A stretch of DNA of 64,000 nt. Origin: Hysterium pulicare CBS 123377 (Eukaryota > Ascomycota > Dothideomycetes > Hysteriales > Hysteriaceae). Shown here in pieces: positions 44,738 through 56,275 of the stretch. Below the pieces are notes generated by a model, which saw only the letters and a list, made by a program, of their open reading frames with translations, searched no databases and was not told the origin of the DNA. Within the stretch, counting starts at the first letter, position 1. Every line of letters begins with the position of its first letter. The position numbers and the translations under genes are program-made. Where the stretch lies: contig AJFK01000613.1 in NCBI GenBank assembly GCA_000467715.1, forward strand, positions 1 to 64,000, in the 5' to 3' direction.

Positions 44738-45179
44738 TTTTGTTGGGCTTCCATTGGTGAAAGGAGGCGTTACTGATAGATACCCCTTTCTCAAAGTACC
44801 TATAGAAAGATCTTACATAAGCGGGAAAAAATATCGCATCCATTCGTCCCTTGTGATCCTCGGTCTATTCAGCGAACTCCGCAAGGAAAGCGATCCGGCC
44901 GCTCTTTTTCAACCAATTGATCTTCGTAATATCTATTGCATGACTGTTCAGAAACTATTGTGGCTCAACTCGGCCTCAAGAATTAATTGTCCGCCCCAAC
45001 AAATTCCACTTGCGAAGGTTGTCTTATGCAGACAGCCTGCGGTGAGGTTTGCTACGCTGGCCACGCCTAATCCATCACCGCTCATCAGCCCCACCACGGC
45101 AACTCCCCGCCAGGCCAAAATTCAGTCTCGTACAAGTCAGCTAGCAGGGCACCTACAACCACCTCGACCTACCGCAACA
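44738..45179 (+). promoter_or_regulatory. Pyrophosphatase promoter, with in-frame N-terminal extension
   Basis: The reading frame of the pyrophosphatase is open upstream of its usual ATG. An ATG at 44940 would add 80 residues containing Arg, Lys, Ser, Thr and Pro but no Asp or Glu, beginning [15 protein letters not shown]. This may be a mitochondrial presequence or merely a stop-free C/A-rich leader. Confidence 0.35.
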
Positions 45180-46335
45180 ATGGCTTCACTTCCGATTTCA
45201 GAGAAGGGCTTCCACTCTAAAGCTCCAGCTCAGTTCACTGCGAGGAAAATCGGCGCTCCCAACACCCTCGAGCACCGCATCTTCATTGAGAAAGATGGCG
45301 TCCCGCTCTCGCCTTTCCACGATATCCCACTCTATGCCAACGAGCAGCAGACAGTCCTCAACATGATTGTTGAGGTCCCTCGCTGGACCAATGCTAAGAT
45401 GGAGGTATATACTCTCTTGCCGCTACCCTAGTACAACTCTCTCTAGCTGCGGGATGTTGCAAGCTGACTCGAACTCCCAACAGATTTCGAAGGAAGAGAC
45501 CCTCAATCCCATCAAACAAGATACCAAGAAAGGAAAGCTTCGTTTTGTGAGGAATTGCTTCCCACACAAGGGCTACCTCTGGAACTACGGTGCCTTCCCG
45601 CAGGTAGGAATTACCTCCATCGTTTCCCGATATCGGATACAAGCTGATCACTGCATATAGACCTGGGAAGATCCCAACGTCGTTCACCCAGAAACCAAGG
45701 CCAAGGGCGACAATGACCCATTGGACGTTTGCGAGATCGGCGAGCTCGTCGCAAAGCCCGGTGAGGTCAAGCAGGTTAAGATCCTCGGTGTCATGGCTCT
45801 TCTCGACGAGGAGGAGACCGATTGGAAGATCATTGTCATTGATGTCAATGATCCATTGGCTCCCAAACTCAATGATATTGAGGACGTCGAGAGGCACCTG
45901 CCTGGTCTTTTGAGGGCCACGAATGAATGGTTCCGTATTTACAAGATTCCCGATGGCAAGCCTGAGAACCAGTTTGCCTTTTCTGGCGAATGCAAGAACA
46001 AGAAGTAAGGTCTCACAAAATAGTCAACTATATTCGGAGCTAATTGATCACAGATACGCCACTGATATTGTCCGCGAGTGTGCTGAGGCTTGGGAGAAGC
46101 TTATCACTGGCAAGACGCCCAGGGGTGATCTTTCACTGTAAGTTGAGAACAGCTTCCAAACGCATATCTGGCAAAGTCTAACCTCTTCTACAGCACCAAT
46201 GTCAACGTCCCTCACTCCCCTGACCGGATTGACCCCTCCAAGCTCAACATTCCGAGGGGTGAGAACCACGCTCCTCAGCCAATAGACCCAAGCATCGACA
46301 AATGGTTCTTCATCTCTGGAGCTCCAACCTCCTAA
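45180..46335 (+). CDS. IPP1: Inorganic pyrophosphatase
   Basis: Exons 45180-45404, 45484-45603, 45661-46004, 46054-46137 and 46194-46335 encode 304 residues, the normal size for soluble family I eukaryotic pyrophosphatases. It hydrolyses PPi to phosphate in the cytosol, pulling biosynthetic reactions forward. The metal-binding signature [10 protein letters not shown] lies at about residues 131-140. Other family blocks are [20 protein letters not shown] and [12 protein letters not shown] before it, and [13 protein letters not shown] with [15 protein letters not shown] after it. The end [10 protein letters not shown] is also typical. All five exons join in phase. The start at 45180 matches the usual cytosolic N-terminus ([10 protein letters not shown]). 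An in-frame ATG at 44940 could add a presequence. Confidence 0.96.
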
Positions 46336-46559
46336 GCGGTTCCCGACCAGATTGGTAAGGTATAAAGTTATGGATATGAGAGTAGTAGGTGTACACAGGT
46401 TGATTACAGCATGACCAGACACGTACTGTTACACCACGCCAGACGGCGTTATAGATAAAAGCATAAGCTTGTCTCCAGACTTTCCAACTCCTGTGCAAAT
46501 GCTACCTGAATCCTGTAATGCATGGGTTTCCTGCCATACCAGTATATTCTTGTCCGACC

Positions 46560-46949
46560 TTAATTGCCCGTCAACTCTTCTTGCCGTGCTAACATTCTCG
46601 AATGTCGATCTACTTCCTCCATTACTTCAGTGATTCTCATGTTCTCGAGATCCAGGTTGAGTTCTTTGCCGTCCTCTGTGATGCTAATGTGTCAGTATTG
46701 CCGTTCATAGTGTGCCTCAAAGCATCCTCCCGTATTTCTTAAACCGTAAAGTTCTTGGAGCCACATACTGAACTTCAGCGCCAGAGAAGCAGGGTCTTTG
46801 CTTGCCCGCGGTAGCATTTTTGTTTCGATTTTCATCCCACTTAACCGGGCATTCGGAGGTAAAAGGGCAAGGAAGAGTCGCGCTGTCTTTGCGCGCCGAG
46901 AGAATGGATTGAATCTTGTGCGAACGTCGGTCAAGAATCGCGTTATCAT
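46560..46949 (-). CDS. MRPL44: Mitochondrial ribosomal protein mL53
   Basis: Two exons, about 46769-46949 and 46560-46675, encode 98 residues. The protein matches mL53 (yeast Mrpl44), a small component of the mitochondrial large ribosomal subunit. The N-terminus MITRFLTDVRTRFNPFSRRA is basic and amphipathic and doubles as a targeting signal. It is followed by LALLPPNARLSGMKIETKML and, across the intron, KFKDGKELNLDLENMRITEV with a helical end (EEVDRHSRMLARQEEL). The intron (GTATGT donor, CACAG acceptor) joins at Lys in phase. It is divergent to Sec20 with about 300 bp between the starts. The symbol follows yeast naming. Confidence 0.88.
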
Positions 46950-47252
46950 CGTGGAGGCTGCTTTTGGGATGGATTAGAGGCAGGTGCGGAGGTGTGAGGG
47001 AGCAGGTCGAATGCTCCTGGACAAGGAACGATTCTGTTGGACAACTGTTTAGCTTGCGACATCCGTTTTAGAATAAAGTTGACTTACTTAGAAAGCCTAA
47101 GCGGCGCACATGAAGCAATTGGGCTTGGATATTCGAGCACAAGTCCACTTCACATTCTCATCGCAAGGTCTTGGCGCCGCATCATCATTTCCCCGTTCCG
47201 AAAACCTCGTCATAGGGAAAGTGCACAACTGGCTGCTTCGCAAGCTTTAACA
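46950..47252. promoter_or_regulatory. Bidirectional intergenic region, mL53/SEC20
   Basis: About 300 bp between divergent starts, presumably shared promoter sequence. No TATA box is obvious. Confidence 0.35.
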
Positions 47253-48562
47253 ATGACAACGACCACCCAGTTCCTATCCGCCCGCCTAACCAATCTTTCC
47301 GATTCCAACAAACAAATCCTACACCTCATTCAACGGTTATCAAAATTAGATTTCCAACCTGGCTCCGTGCCGCTGAATGACAACGAGGGAGACGCTCGAT
47401 TGGAACTCAGCGCCGAGATACACGAGAGCTTGAAACAGATTGAAGAAGACCTCGAGCTTTTAAAACAGGAAATCGAAGACGCTACTGGTGTCGTTAGCTC
47501 AAGCCATAGGAGGCAAGATACTGAAAAAGAGCGGGAGAGGTCCAGACTTGCTATTTTACTTGCAAGATTAAGTGAGGACGTAAAGTCGTACGTACAGAAC
47601 TCCTCAACTTTACATTGGAGTGTGCTATGCTGACAGTATTTGGTACCAGATCACGGAGCCAATTCCGCAAAGCCCAACTCCAAGCCAAACGCAACGCCGA
47701 GCGCGCCAAACAAAAAGAACGCGAACTTCTCTTCGCCGGAATCCAATCCGGCAGCAACACACCCTCCTCCACCCGACGTCGAGGCCAAAAAGAAAACGTT
47801 ACCGCCGACGACCTAATTGTGGGCGCTTCGAGTGATGTCACAGCAGCTCTGAGACGTACCCACCAGTTGATGCAATCTGAGCTTTCACGATCACGATTTG
47901 CACAAGAGACATTAGAACAATCCACTGTTGCGCTAGCGGATCTCGGGGAGAGATACACCGATCTAAATACATTACTTTCAGCTTCGAGGAATCTGCTAGG
48001 TACGCTTCTCAGGAGCCAGAAGAGCGATACTTGGTACCTGGAAACAGCCTTCTACATCCTTGTCACGACTATCGTCTGGCTCATCTTCCGACGCTTTCTC
48101 TACGGTCCGCTTTGGTGGCTTGTCTGGCTGCCGCTCAAATTAAGCTATAAGCTTCTCTTTTCAGTGTTTGCGGCAGTGGGATTAACGGGCGGTGCTAGAA
48201 AAACAGCAGTCGCATCTCCGAGTACTTCTTTGATCGTAAAACCCAGCGCTACAGGCCGCCCACAAAAGATAATCATGGGCAGCGAACGACCATCCATACG
48301 CGTTGGCGGAGGCGGTTCCGGAGCGAAGCAGGATCCTAGCCAGGATGGAAGTCTCTCGCAGCAGGTGGGGCAGATGGCAGAAGCTAGTGAGCAACAACCA
48401 CAGCAACAGGGAAGTGAGGAGACTGTTGTGAGGGGTGATGGTACGGTGCTTCCGAAGCGATCGGACCAGCCACGCAATCCGAAGAAGAAGATGTGGGAGG
48501 AGGATGTGGAGAGCCAGAAGCATGAGCAGGCGCAGCAAGAGAGGCAGAGAGATGAGCTATGA
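47253..48562 (+). CDS. SEC20: SNARE protein Sec20
   Basis: Exons 47253-47587 and 47650-48562 encode 415 residues. It is the Sec20 (BNIP1-like) Qb-SNARE of the ER, acting in retrograde Golgi-to-ER fusion with Ufe1 and Use1. The N-terminal 110 residues are helical and acidic (LKQIEEDLELLKQEIED). A Lys/Arg-rich helix KAQLQAKRNAERAKQKEREL follows. The SNARE helix is in the stretch SDVTAALRRTHQLMQSELSR to LNTLLSASRNLLGTL, with a membrane anchor at about 245-265 (FYILVTTIVWLIF). The region after it is long and lumenal, and the chain ends in QRDEL, a KDEL/HDEL-type retrieval signal as in yeast Sec20. The 62 nt intron has a GCTGAC branch site and joins in phase. Confidence 0.92.
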
Positions 48563-48710
48563 TTGATACGATTGATATGACGTGAGAAGAACTTATATTA
48601 TTACTCTATACCCTGGTCTAATACGTTTCCTTTTCTATGTGATTATCTCTGTGATTTCGTTATACCGATGAATACCTCACAATGCCCCCTCCCTGAGCCT
48701 CGGAAATCTG

Positions 48711-48990
48711 GTCATCACGAGACATACTTAGCTGAGTAATCCATAATTTTCTTCTTTGACATCTATAAATCCCTTTTCCTCAGCAGGATTTCCTTCGAAG
48801 CACCCTCCAAGACGAACTCAAGATCGCGTCCAAAACATGTTTCAACTACTTACATGGCGGTTTGACCTTATAAAACCCGAAGACCCTATGGGCATATGTC
48901 TGGATCTTACTTCCAAACCTTTGTCTAGGAGGAACAGTATGCTTGGTGTGAGTCCAGAATAGCATTAACTATGTCGAAGATGGAGCGGGG
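48711..48990 (+). repeat. Diverged promoter-leader repeat, copy 1
   Basis: This copy has ATCACGAGACATA upstream, TATAAATCC at 48774, TTTCCTTCGAAGCACCCTCC in the leader and CATATGTCTGGATC about 110 bp later, then CTATGTCG. The same ordered landmarks occur in copy 2 at 49412. Its first ATG opens only a 41-codon ORF. Neither copy has a recognisable gene behind it. Confidence 0.55.
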
Positions 48991-49411
48991 TTGGGTTTGG
49001 GTGTGGCACATCGTTGTGAGAGAGCGAGAACTTCTCTGGTGGTATCGATTGTACCGTAAGGATGATGTTCTTCATGGCCTTAGAGGTTGCGGATGATCCG
49101 CGGTCTAATTTTCAGAAAATGATTCGCGGGTATTCGATCTTCAGTCCCCTCTCTGTCCATCATGCTCGTCTTCTCGTATTCTCTTTTCCCCTTCAGTGAT
49201 TTCGGCATTCGTAGCTTCATCCACCCCAACACATGACATCGCTTCATTATTTGTGTTGATGTGTGGAAGAAGAGCAGCAAGGACATAGTCTGGTTTTGTT
49301 GTACCTTTTAGATTTGAAATCGAAACGTCCACTGTGGTGGAGAAAGAGAGTTTGGTTACCGCAACGGGGAGACTTTATACCCCACGGGCACTGTTCTCCC
49401 CTGCTGGTAGC
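48991..49411. other. Non-coding stretch between repeat copies
   Basis: No supported gene. Short minus-strand ORFs at 49080-49332 lack domains. Confidence 0.3.
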
Positions 49412-49630
49412 GATATCACGGGACATAGTAGGGCTTCCAGTACCTATAAATCCTCAGGACCCTCTCGCCTTTCTTTCGAAACACTCTCCACACGGAAACC
49501 AGCCAAAGTATGAATAGGCAATGAAAGCCCTAGCGGCTGTTGTTCAAAAGCAAACGAGAATCTCAACATATGTTTCTGGATCCTGCTTCATCTCATTCAA
49601 GGAACGAAATCATGGCTATGTCGGGAACCA
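49412..49630 (+). repeat. Diverged promoter-leader repeat, copy 2
   Basis: ATCACGGGACATA, then TATAAATCC at 49445, TTTCTTTCGAAACACTCTCC, CATATGTTTCTGGATCC and CTATGTCG, in the same order and spacing as copy 1. It opens a 43-codon ORF starting MKALAAVVQKQ. The similarity over about 220 bp is clear by eye despite substitutions and small gaps. Confidence 0.55.
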
Positions 49631-50190
49631 ACAAGCTAAAAAAAATCTGATGGGTTGCATTCGAGAAGATCGTGGAAACAAGGCGGGATAGTTCGGCGGA
49701 GGGATGAATCTGCGGCGGTGAGGAGCATCATCGTTCGATGGCGTTGCCCTGGTATAGCAGTCTGTATGCTGATCATCACTATCATCTTACTGACTAGTAT
49801 GATAGGAACTCGACTACTAAGCTCCAATTACTCAACGCCCTCATTCCGTCCGCATCGTCTACGAACCATGAAAGATTGGTACTTCATGTTCTGGCGATTC
49901 CAGAGGCTCCACTGGACTTCATACTCCATCACTTCCAGCTGTTTTTATAATTGGGTGCCCTCGAAACTGACGAGGCACATTTGGCCTCGAAGATTTTGGG
50001 TTTTGACGCAAAGCAACCAGCACATGACCCTCTATGTTGAAATCATTTGGCATTCCGAATAGAAATCTTTGTAGAGAAAAGAAAGGGAACAAATGTTATG
50101 AATACCAGTGGCTTTATAATTGGGAAGGTGGAGAGGAGAAAGAATCGGTGAGTAAGCTTTGAGTAAGTCACCGCTAGGACTTACGGGCAA
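49631..50190. other. Stretch after copy 2, no gene recognised
   Basis: A plus ORF of 135 codons (49655-50062) has a hydrophobic stretch (CMLIITIILLTSMIG) but no start context or family. It may be a relic. Confidence 0.25.
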
Positions 50191-50330
50191 AAAGGGTATA
50201 AAGATCACTTCTCTCTTTCCAACTTGTTTGTCACAGATACAACTCAGAAAGGATGTTTCATACGACGCCTCCAAAAATGCGCAAAGGCGCTTTCGCCAAA
50301 GGCTACTAAGGACCTGAGTCAATGGCTGTG
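50191..50330 (+). promoter_or_regulatory. TATA-leader module
   Basis: TATAAAG at 50197, then a CT-rich leader (CACTTCTCTCTTTCC) and a short ORF. It is similar in layout to the repeats at 48.7 and 49.4 kb, but sequence similarity beyond the core is weak. Confidence 0.3.
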
Positions 50331-50607
50331 GGTGGCGTTAATACCACAACCCCTAGTAGAACTGATGTGGGAGTTGTTCGGTGCCCGTGTCCAAAACGCG
50401 CCAGATGGATACCCAATGTCTGCCAGTTGGAATCGACCGTGGGGAGAAGGTTTTCGACGCATAATGGTTGTGACGAATATCATCACCAGCCTTTCGTGAA
50501 GATTGCTAGGGACTACAACAAAGCAGATCATTTTCCTTCCTAGCTTTACCATCGCTGTCGACAACTCATACCCTAGTCCGTTTCCGACAGATCCAAACGC
50601 TCCATAG

Positions 50608-50851
50608 TTACTCCCTCCAATAGTTTTTGATCACGAGTGAGAGCCGACCCCACCCCGTGCTCAGGTCGGTCGCTTTTATTGATCGGAGAACAAGAGTCTG
50701 GAGCACATAGTACCCTGTCCTGCTTGCATTTGGAAGCAAGGCAAGGTCACGCATGGGTTCTTGAAATGGTGGATTTTGATGAACCTCGTGTGAAGTCCTC
50801 CGAGTGTGAAGGAAGAAAAGGAAGAGTCGGAAGAAAAGAGAAGATTTTATA
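50608..50851 (-). promoter_or_regulatory. TATA-leader module, minus strand
   Basis: TATAAAATCTTCTC (starting at 50851 on the minus strand), a C/T-rich leader, and an ATG at 50754 opening a 48-codon ORF (MRDLALLPNASRTG, stop at 50608). Layout as in the other modules. Confidence 0.3.
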
Positions 50852-53709
50852 GCCGAAAAAAAAAAAGACTTGCCGCTGATTTTCACGTGAAACGACGCAG
50901 GAGATGAAGAGTAAGAACGATTTGCTGAATAATCAAATGACAGGTTTTCGGCGATGCATCGATATAAATTCTCCCCATGGGCTTATTTCCGGTACTCACG
51001 GCTCAAAAACTTCGAATTTTACAAACTGTAGATCACATGGGTCATGAGTTGCTCGTAAATGTTGAGGTATGCAAGCCTATGGGCCTCTCGGGATCGCGAA
51101 TCTGGAAATTAGAAGACCCGTCAGCATCCTTTCGAATGGGCTACTTGGTGTCTTGTTGAACAAGATATTGATAAAGACATATCACGTCCAACTCCTATGC
51201 TTGGTTGCAAATTGAGAAAGAGTAGAACATCCGTTCAATTCAGATACCCTAAGGCCGCAGAGACTCGTTGCTAAGGGAGAATAGGAGAACCGAATGGTGA
51301 CGATCATCACTCTGAGATGTCCAACCAAAATGGCACAAAAAGCATCGGAGAATGGAACATCTCGCTGACTCATCAGGCTATATATGACTTGGCGGCCTTC
51401 TTGAATCCTCCAGGACGCCCCTCTATGGTTTTTCTTTGGAAAACTTCATTATGACTTATGGTTCCAAGTAAGGCAAACCCCCATGGGGATGTTGTAGTGC
51501 AATTTTTGAAAGCAAGCAGCGTGGCCATGTCTTCCTTTGGAGCATGGTTTTGAACATCGTTAGAAGAGTAACAATGGCCACCGCAGAGAGCTTTCGGCTT
51601 AGTGTTTCGAGCAGCAACACCACATGAGGTTTGACTTTGTTACTCTTTGGCTCTAAACATGTGCCTATAAAGTACCCATGGTCTGGTATAACTGCCGAGC
51701 TGTGTGTGTTTGGTGGAAGAGGTGTTCATGGCTATTTGAAGTAGGGAAAGAAAGCTGAAGGAGTCACATGCGGCGTGCCCAGATCTCTGGTATCTTGCGT
51801 ATGGGCTTCCAGGCTGAAAGTGGTGTGATGTACGTTCTTCGATTCCTAAGCTTCCAATGGATAGAACACAAAACCCTCATCTTCGCGAGGAGAATCTTTT
51901 CCTTCGCCTCTACAACTCTACAAACCTCTTCGGAGAATTGGATTATGATCAGTCTTCTTCTGGTGCTGTTTCAGGGTTGTGAGTTGATCTTGAATCATGC
52001 TCAACTTCGAACCATGTGGTCCCCTTGGGACTATGGGAGAATTGATGGAGAGCCTGAAGCCCCGCAAGTCACACAAGACTATGATGTTTGCTCGGGCAGC
52101 TTCGGGCGGAAAGTCTGAATTGAGGGTGAAAAGTTGAGGCTTCTAAAATCTGATGATGCTCATTAGTAGAACTAACGATTGATATAATCGAAGAGTGGTG
52201 GTGAGCCTCATCGCAAGAAGTTTGAGGGTATGGGATTTGGACGCCTCCTCCGCCCATAACTTCCTTGTCGACCTTGGTTTTGTTTCATTTGCAGCGCAGG
52301 ACACTGGAACCATTCGTTGAGCTCTAGTTGCAGCCTGATTCACCAAACCCAAGTCCGCGCGTCTCCTTGAGATCTTTGTCCCAAAGCCGAGACCCAAATA
52401 CCATCAAGGTCAATTTGATGTTCAAAGTCAATTCCGTACATAGATTTGTACTCTGCTGCGGAGCGTAAAATGGGTTTTTATAGGTGTTGAAAAGGAATAG
52501 CAAGGTAACGGAGTTAGTAAGGAACCTGACTAAGCGCGCAGTTAGCGTAGAAAGAAGATATAAATTCTTCCGCAGGCAGAGTTTTTCAATTGTTTTCCAC
52601 TCCGCAGATTTGGTTTGGTTTGGCATCAATGCGGAATGATCACTTCCCCTATATAGTGTTCACACTTATGGAAAGATGTCAAGTCATGGGGAATCAGAAC
52701 GACTCTCCAATTCCAACATGAGTTCGGCTCATGTGTCTTGCAGCTTCAAAACAACTCCAATGCAAAAGTCGCATGCTTTCTGGTGAACTGGAACTCGGCG
52801 TGGCTTGAGTGTGTCGATTTTTGCCCCGAAAGGGAGGATAACTGGGTTAAATAGAGTATCAAGGTTGGACTTTTATGCTGATGCTGATGATGTTTAGGTG
52901 ATGGTCTTTAGTGGAGTTTACTAGGCTGATTGTGTAAGTTCATGGTAGATGCAACCACCTTTCCTAGTCTCCTCCGCGAACCTCGACACACTCGCCTCCC
53001 ATTCTGCCGTAAGTTTTGCCTGTTCAAAGCCCAGCGATGATTTCTCGACTCAAACATCCCCCACACAGTCCACATCGTAGAGTACAGCGTTTTTGCTCTC
53101 ATAACTCAACAAACCATGGTAGATTTCTTGAGCTCTTAGTATTGAACTCTCTCCATGACACATCGCCGCAGCATTTTGGAGCAGGCAGAATCAGAACACA
53201 TGGGATTTGTTCCATCGTGTCATATGGATAAATCTATCCAAAATTTCCCAAGATTGTTCGTACAAATAAACCCAGAAAGCTTGCGCAGAATTTGAGGAGA
53301 GCTCAAATCAGGTTGGTCAAAAAACAACGCCGAAAAAGCTAGCGGACATTTCACGTGACTCATTCGATAGGGGATATTAGTCAGCATAGTGTGGGAACCA
53401 AGCGACTGGCTTATTTACTACATGACCACCTCTTTCCCTTGTAAGTTATGCAATGGCTGGACTGCAATACAAGAGCCCACATTAAGTGCGGGTCTGATAA
53501 CCCAGTTTGCTGCTAGGTTCTCGCTGTTGGGTCATGAACTGGCTATGAGAGAAGCACGTTGCTAATGATAAATACTATTTCCAGTATCTAAGATGCTACG
53601 GTTCGCTGCGCTGATGTAAATCCTACAGAAATAGCCTCAGGATCATCGAAGGCTACATCTCTACTCTTCGGACGAGTTGCGTACCTAGCATTATCCATTA
53701 GTATGAATC
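50852..53709. other. Gene-poor stretch
   Basis: No recognisable gene in 2.9 kb. Further TATA-leader-like sites occur at 50955 (+), 51666 (+) and about 52482 (-, TATAAAAACCC). An ORF of 116 codons at 51768-52118 (+) has no domain. Confidence 0.3.
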
Positions 53710-53906
53710 TCATAGGATTACGATGATCATCATCAAAGCTAATAGAATGATGAATGCGCCCACGAATGAAGAGATGATACTCGCAATTACCAAAATACGA
53801 ATTCCCCTAGTCATTCCGTGCATCTCCTTTACAACGGTTCCGGTGATCTCTCCAATCTTCGACTCATTGATACGAATTTGGAACGAAATAGGAACCCCCA
53901 GGGCAC
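53710..53906 (-). pseudogene. 3' relic of a gene with a C-terminal membrane helix
   Basis: On the minus strand a frame of about 65 codons ends at 53710. It reads like the end of a membrane protein: a polar stretch (RINESKIGEITGTVVKEMHG), then a 30-residue hydrophobic helix (ASIISSFVGAFIILLALMM) and a stop four residues later. No start or upstream exon could be joined. It is coding-like but too short to assign, most likely the tail of a decayed gene. Confidence 0.35.
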
Positions 53907-54124
53907 ATCAGGCGCACTAGAGCGCCGTTTTTGGACTTCGGTATTATCGCCCAGCTTGGCTGTTGAATGTATCCAGATAGATCTTCAATGGAGGACTATG
54001 CTTTTATATTCCTAGATCCAAACTAAAAAAAAATGGCCAGATCACGTTTCTTGTCCACACCGCTATCTTCACCCTGGCGCGTGTGTCATACCGCTGCTTA
54101 CTAAGACCTTTTTCCCTAGAACGC

Positions 54125-54220
54125 ATATTTAAAACCCCTCTTCCTCCTCCCTTGTTTCAAGATTTTTCTTCAAAACACACTTCCTTCCCTCTACCACCTA
54201 CGGGCGCGGGGAAGAAACGG
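54125..54220 (+). promoter_or_regulatory. TATA-leader module
   Basis: ATTTAAAACCCC at about 54127, then TTCCTCCTCCC and CTTCAAAACACACTTCC, which resembles the leader of the 48.7 and 49.4 kb repeats. No full gene follows. Confidence 0.3.
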
Positions 54221-55743
54221 CGTCAGTCACGTGCCGATTCGGACCGCTTGCCCCCAGCCTGCTGGCTTCAATAGGATGAGGGTTCGAACGATGACTTTAC
54301 TCTTTACCTCTCGGGTCATCACATTATATTCAAGTCATGTCCGCTTGGGTTAACCTAGCCACCATCATGTTGCCCTGGCCTAGAGGCCTCCCTTTAGGCG
54401 GTGCTGTCCATACACAAATCAACGCATGCCCTGGTTGTGGCATTATGGTCCCTCTCCCTCCGGGCACAATACTCCACACAATACCAAGTCAACTCATGAA
54501 GTATACACGTGGTCCTCATCACGTGTTGCCGTATCCTTCCCCTCGGTATCACGTCATACTTCTCAGTAACCTCAACCCTTTATGGTTCATCTGTCCGCCT
54601 CTTCTTTGACATAAGAACGATCGACCTCGATAAGCATAGACCATGACTGACACAATAACAGCGAGAACGATAGCATGTGCTGCGGCCTTGTCCTTGAAAC
54701 GACCGTCTATCACTATTGGAAACGGATGCGGTCTTATAATTAAATGCTCACCAAAACCCTGCAATACAGTCAATCCTGACCACATGGAAGCCGGCTAGCT
54801 TCCGAGCCCAAATCGCTCAAAGGATTCCACGGCACTCCACGCCAACCCCCGGGCATCCACAGAAGAGACACAGCAGCCAGTGTGTTCTGCAGTCTCCGCA
54901 GTCCCACGATTGTGGTTTCAGTTCCAAAACAAAGGCATTTGGCGCAGCATTTTGATGTTCGATCTCTAGTCGACTTCCACGGCTCCTCGATATCCAAAAG
55001 ACATAAGATGCTATACCATGCGGCTCAAACGTCATTCACACGACTTATTGGTTTACACAGCTGTTTTTAGCTTGTCCCATCCTCCATCCAATTAGTCCTC
55101 ATCTATGACATAGCCATCATGATCTCGTTGGTGGTCTGATTGACACTGTCTACAATATTCTACATGTAGAGCTCCTTGATCGGGATAGTTCGGACTGCTC
55201 ATCATGCCCTGTGTACCCGCCCCTGAACGCACCGTGCCCCGAAGTGAACCACGATTCGTCCACGGCTCATCCACTACTCGATCTGGTTTACCTCGATCAA
55301 AACGTCTGGACATGGGTAGGCCCACGGCCGAGATTCTACTCTTGAGTCTTGAACAATCATTCAATTGGCGGAAGAACATGTCGATATCGAAAATTGTTCC
55401 CACGCACTATCAAATCTGGCGGGACCCCAAACGAAGTCCTGGCCACAGCACATGAATGCGGAGGTTGCTCATTTTGTAACGTCCCGATCCCTGAAATGCA
55501 ACACGGCCAAAGAGGCAAAGAATGGCCGTGGTTGTCTAGACTTGCAGACGTCTTCCGAAACAGTATTCCTTGCATCCTCTTGGCCACCATGGCACCTTCA
55601 CCACCTACGTCCTCTACTCGCAACCCTTCCGGACACAAAAACAGAAATCATGGGATTTCATGATCAGAATTGGCATGCGCCATAGAACACTATGGTATGA
55701 AGCCCCTCCGTCGATACCATAGTATATCCCAGGAATGGCGAAC
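54221..55743. other. Gene-poor stretch
   Basis: Nothing recognised. Many ORFs of 60-105 codons overlap on both strands, and none shows a domain. Confidence 0.3.
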
Positions 55744-56275
55744 CTATATCGTGATTCGCAGTCGGAATGAGCCTGTCCTCTGAGTATGGGCCAGCTTTGA
55801 ACCAAACGATATTGAGACTACTGTCCATGACTTCGCTGCGGTTGCTATTTGATTCCTAGCCACAAAACAGCCTTTCACTCTCAGTATAGTCCAGTGCGCT
55901 GGTGCTTTCAAGACGAATATCTGAACAGGTATATACCACATGCTCAACCTCAAGGGACATCCGGTCGACATATGCTCAAGTTCATCAGCCAGTGTAGCCG
56001 GATCATTGATGACTTTCCAAGTGTGCCCGGATTGAATATCAAGAGCGCTTGACTCAAGCCGGTCAATACGCAACCGGATGACCTCTTATGGTCGCAAAAT
56101 ACCGTAGCCCTCGTCTGGGTACATGCGCTCGCCCGGTGGTCCCTCGAAAATTGGTGAAGGCATATTTATTCATCATACATCCGCCAGAGCAATTTGGCCA
56201 TACCAAACAATTTGGGAATACGAGTGCATGTAACCGAAGCCTTTGACGGTGTTATATCTTCCATGTATCATTCAA
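55744..56275 (-). pseudogene. Broken coding-like segment, family unknown
   Basis: On the minus strand, one frame from about 56275 reads YNTVKGFGYMHSYSQIVWYG, then after stops FEGPPGERMYPDEGYGI, then RIDRLESSALDIQSGHTWKV and NDPATLADELEHM. A different frame further on reads FKAGPYSEDRLIPTANHDIG. Composition and residue patterns look like protein, but at least three stops or shifts interrupt it and no family comes to mind. Confidence 0.3.

Noticed and set aside
54225-54300. Possible tRNA (GGGTTCGAAC)
   Set aside because: T-arm and acceptor stems do not pair.
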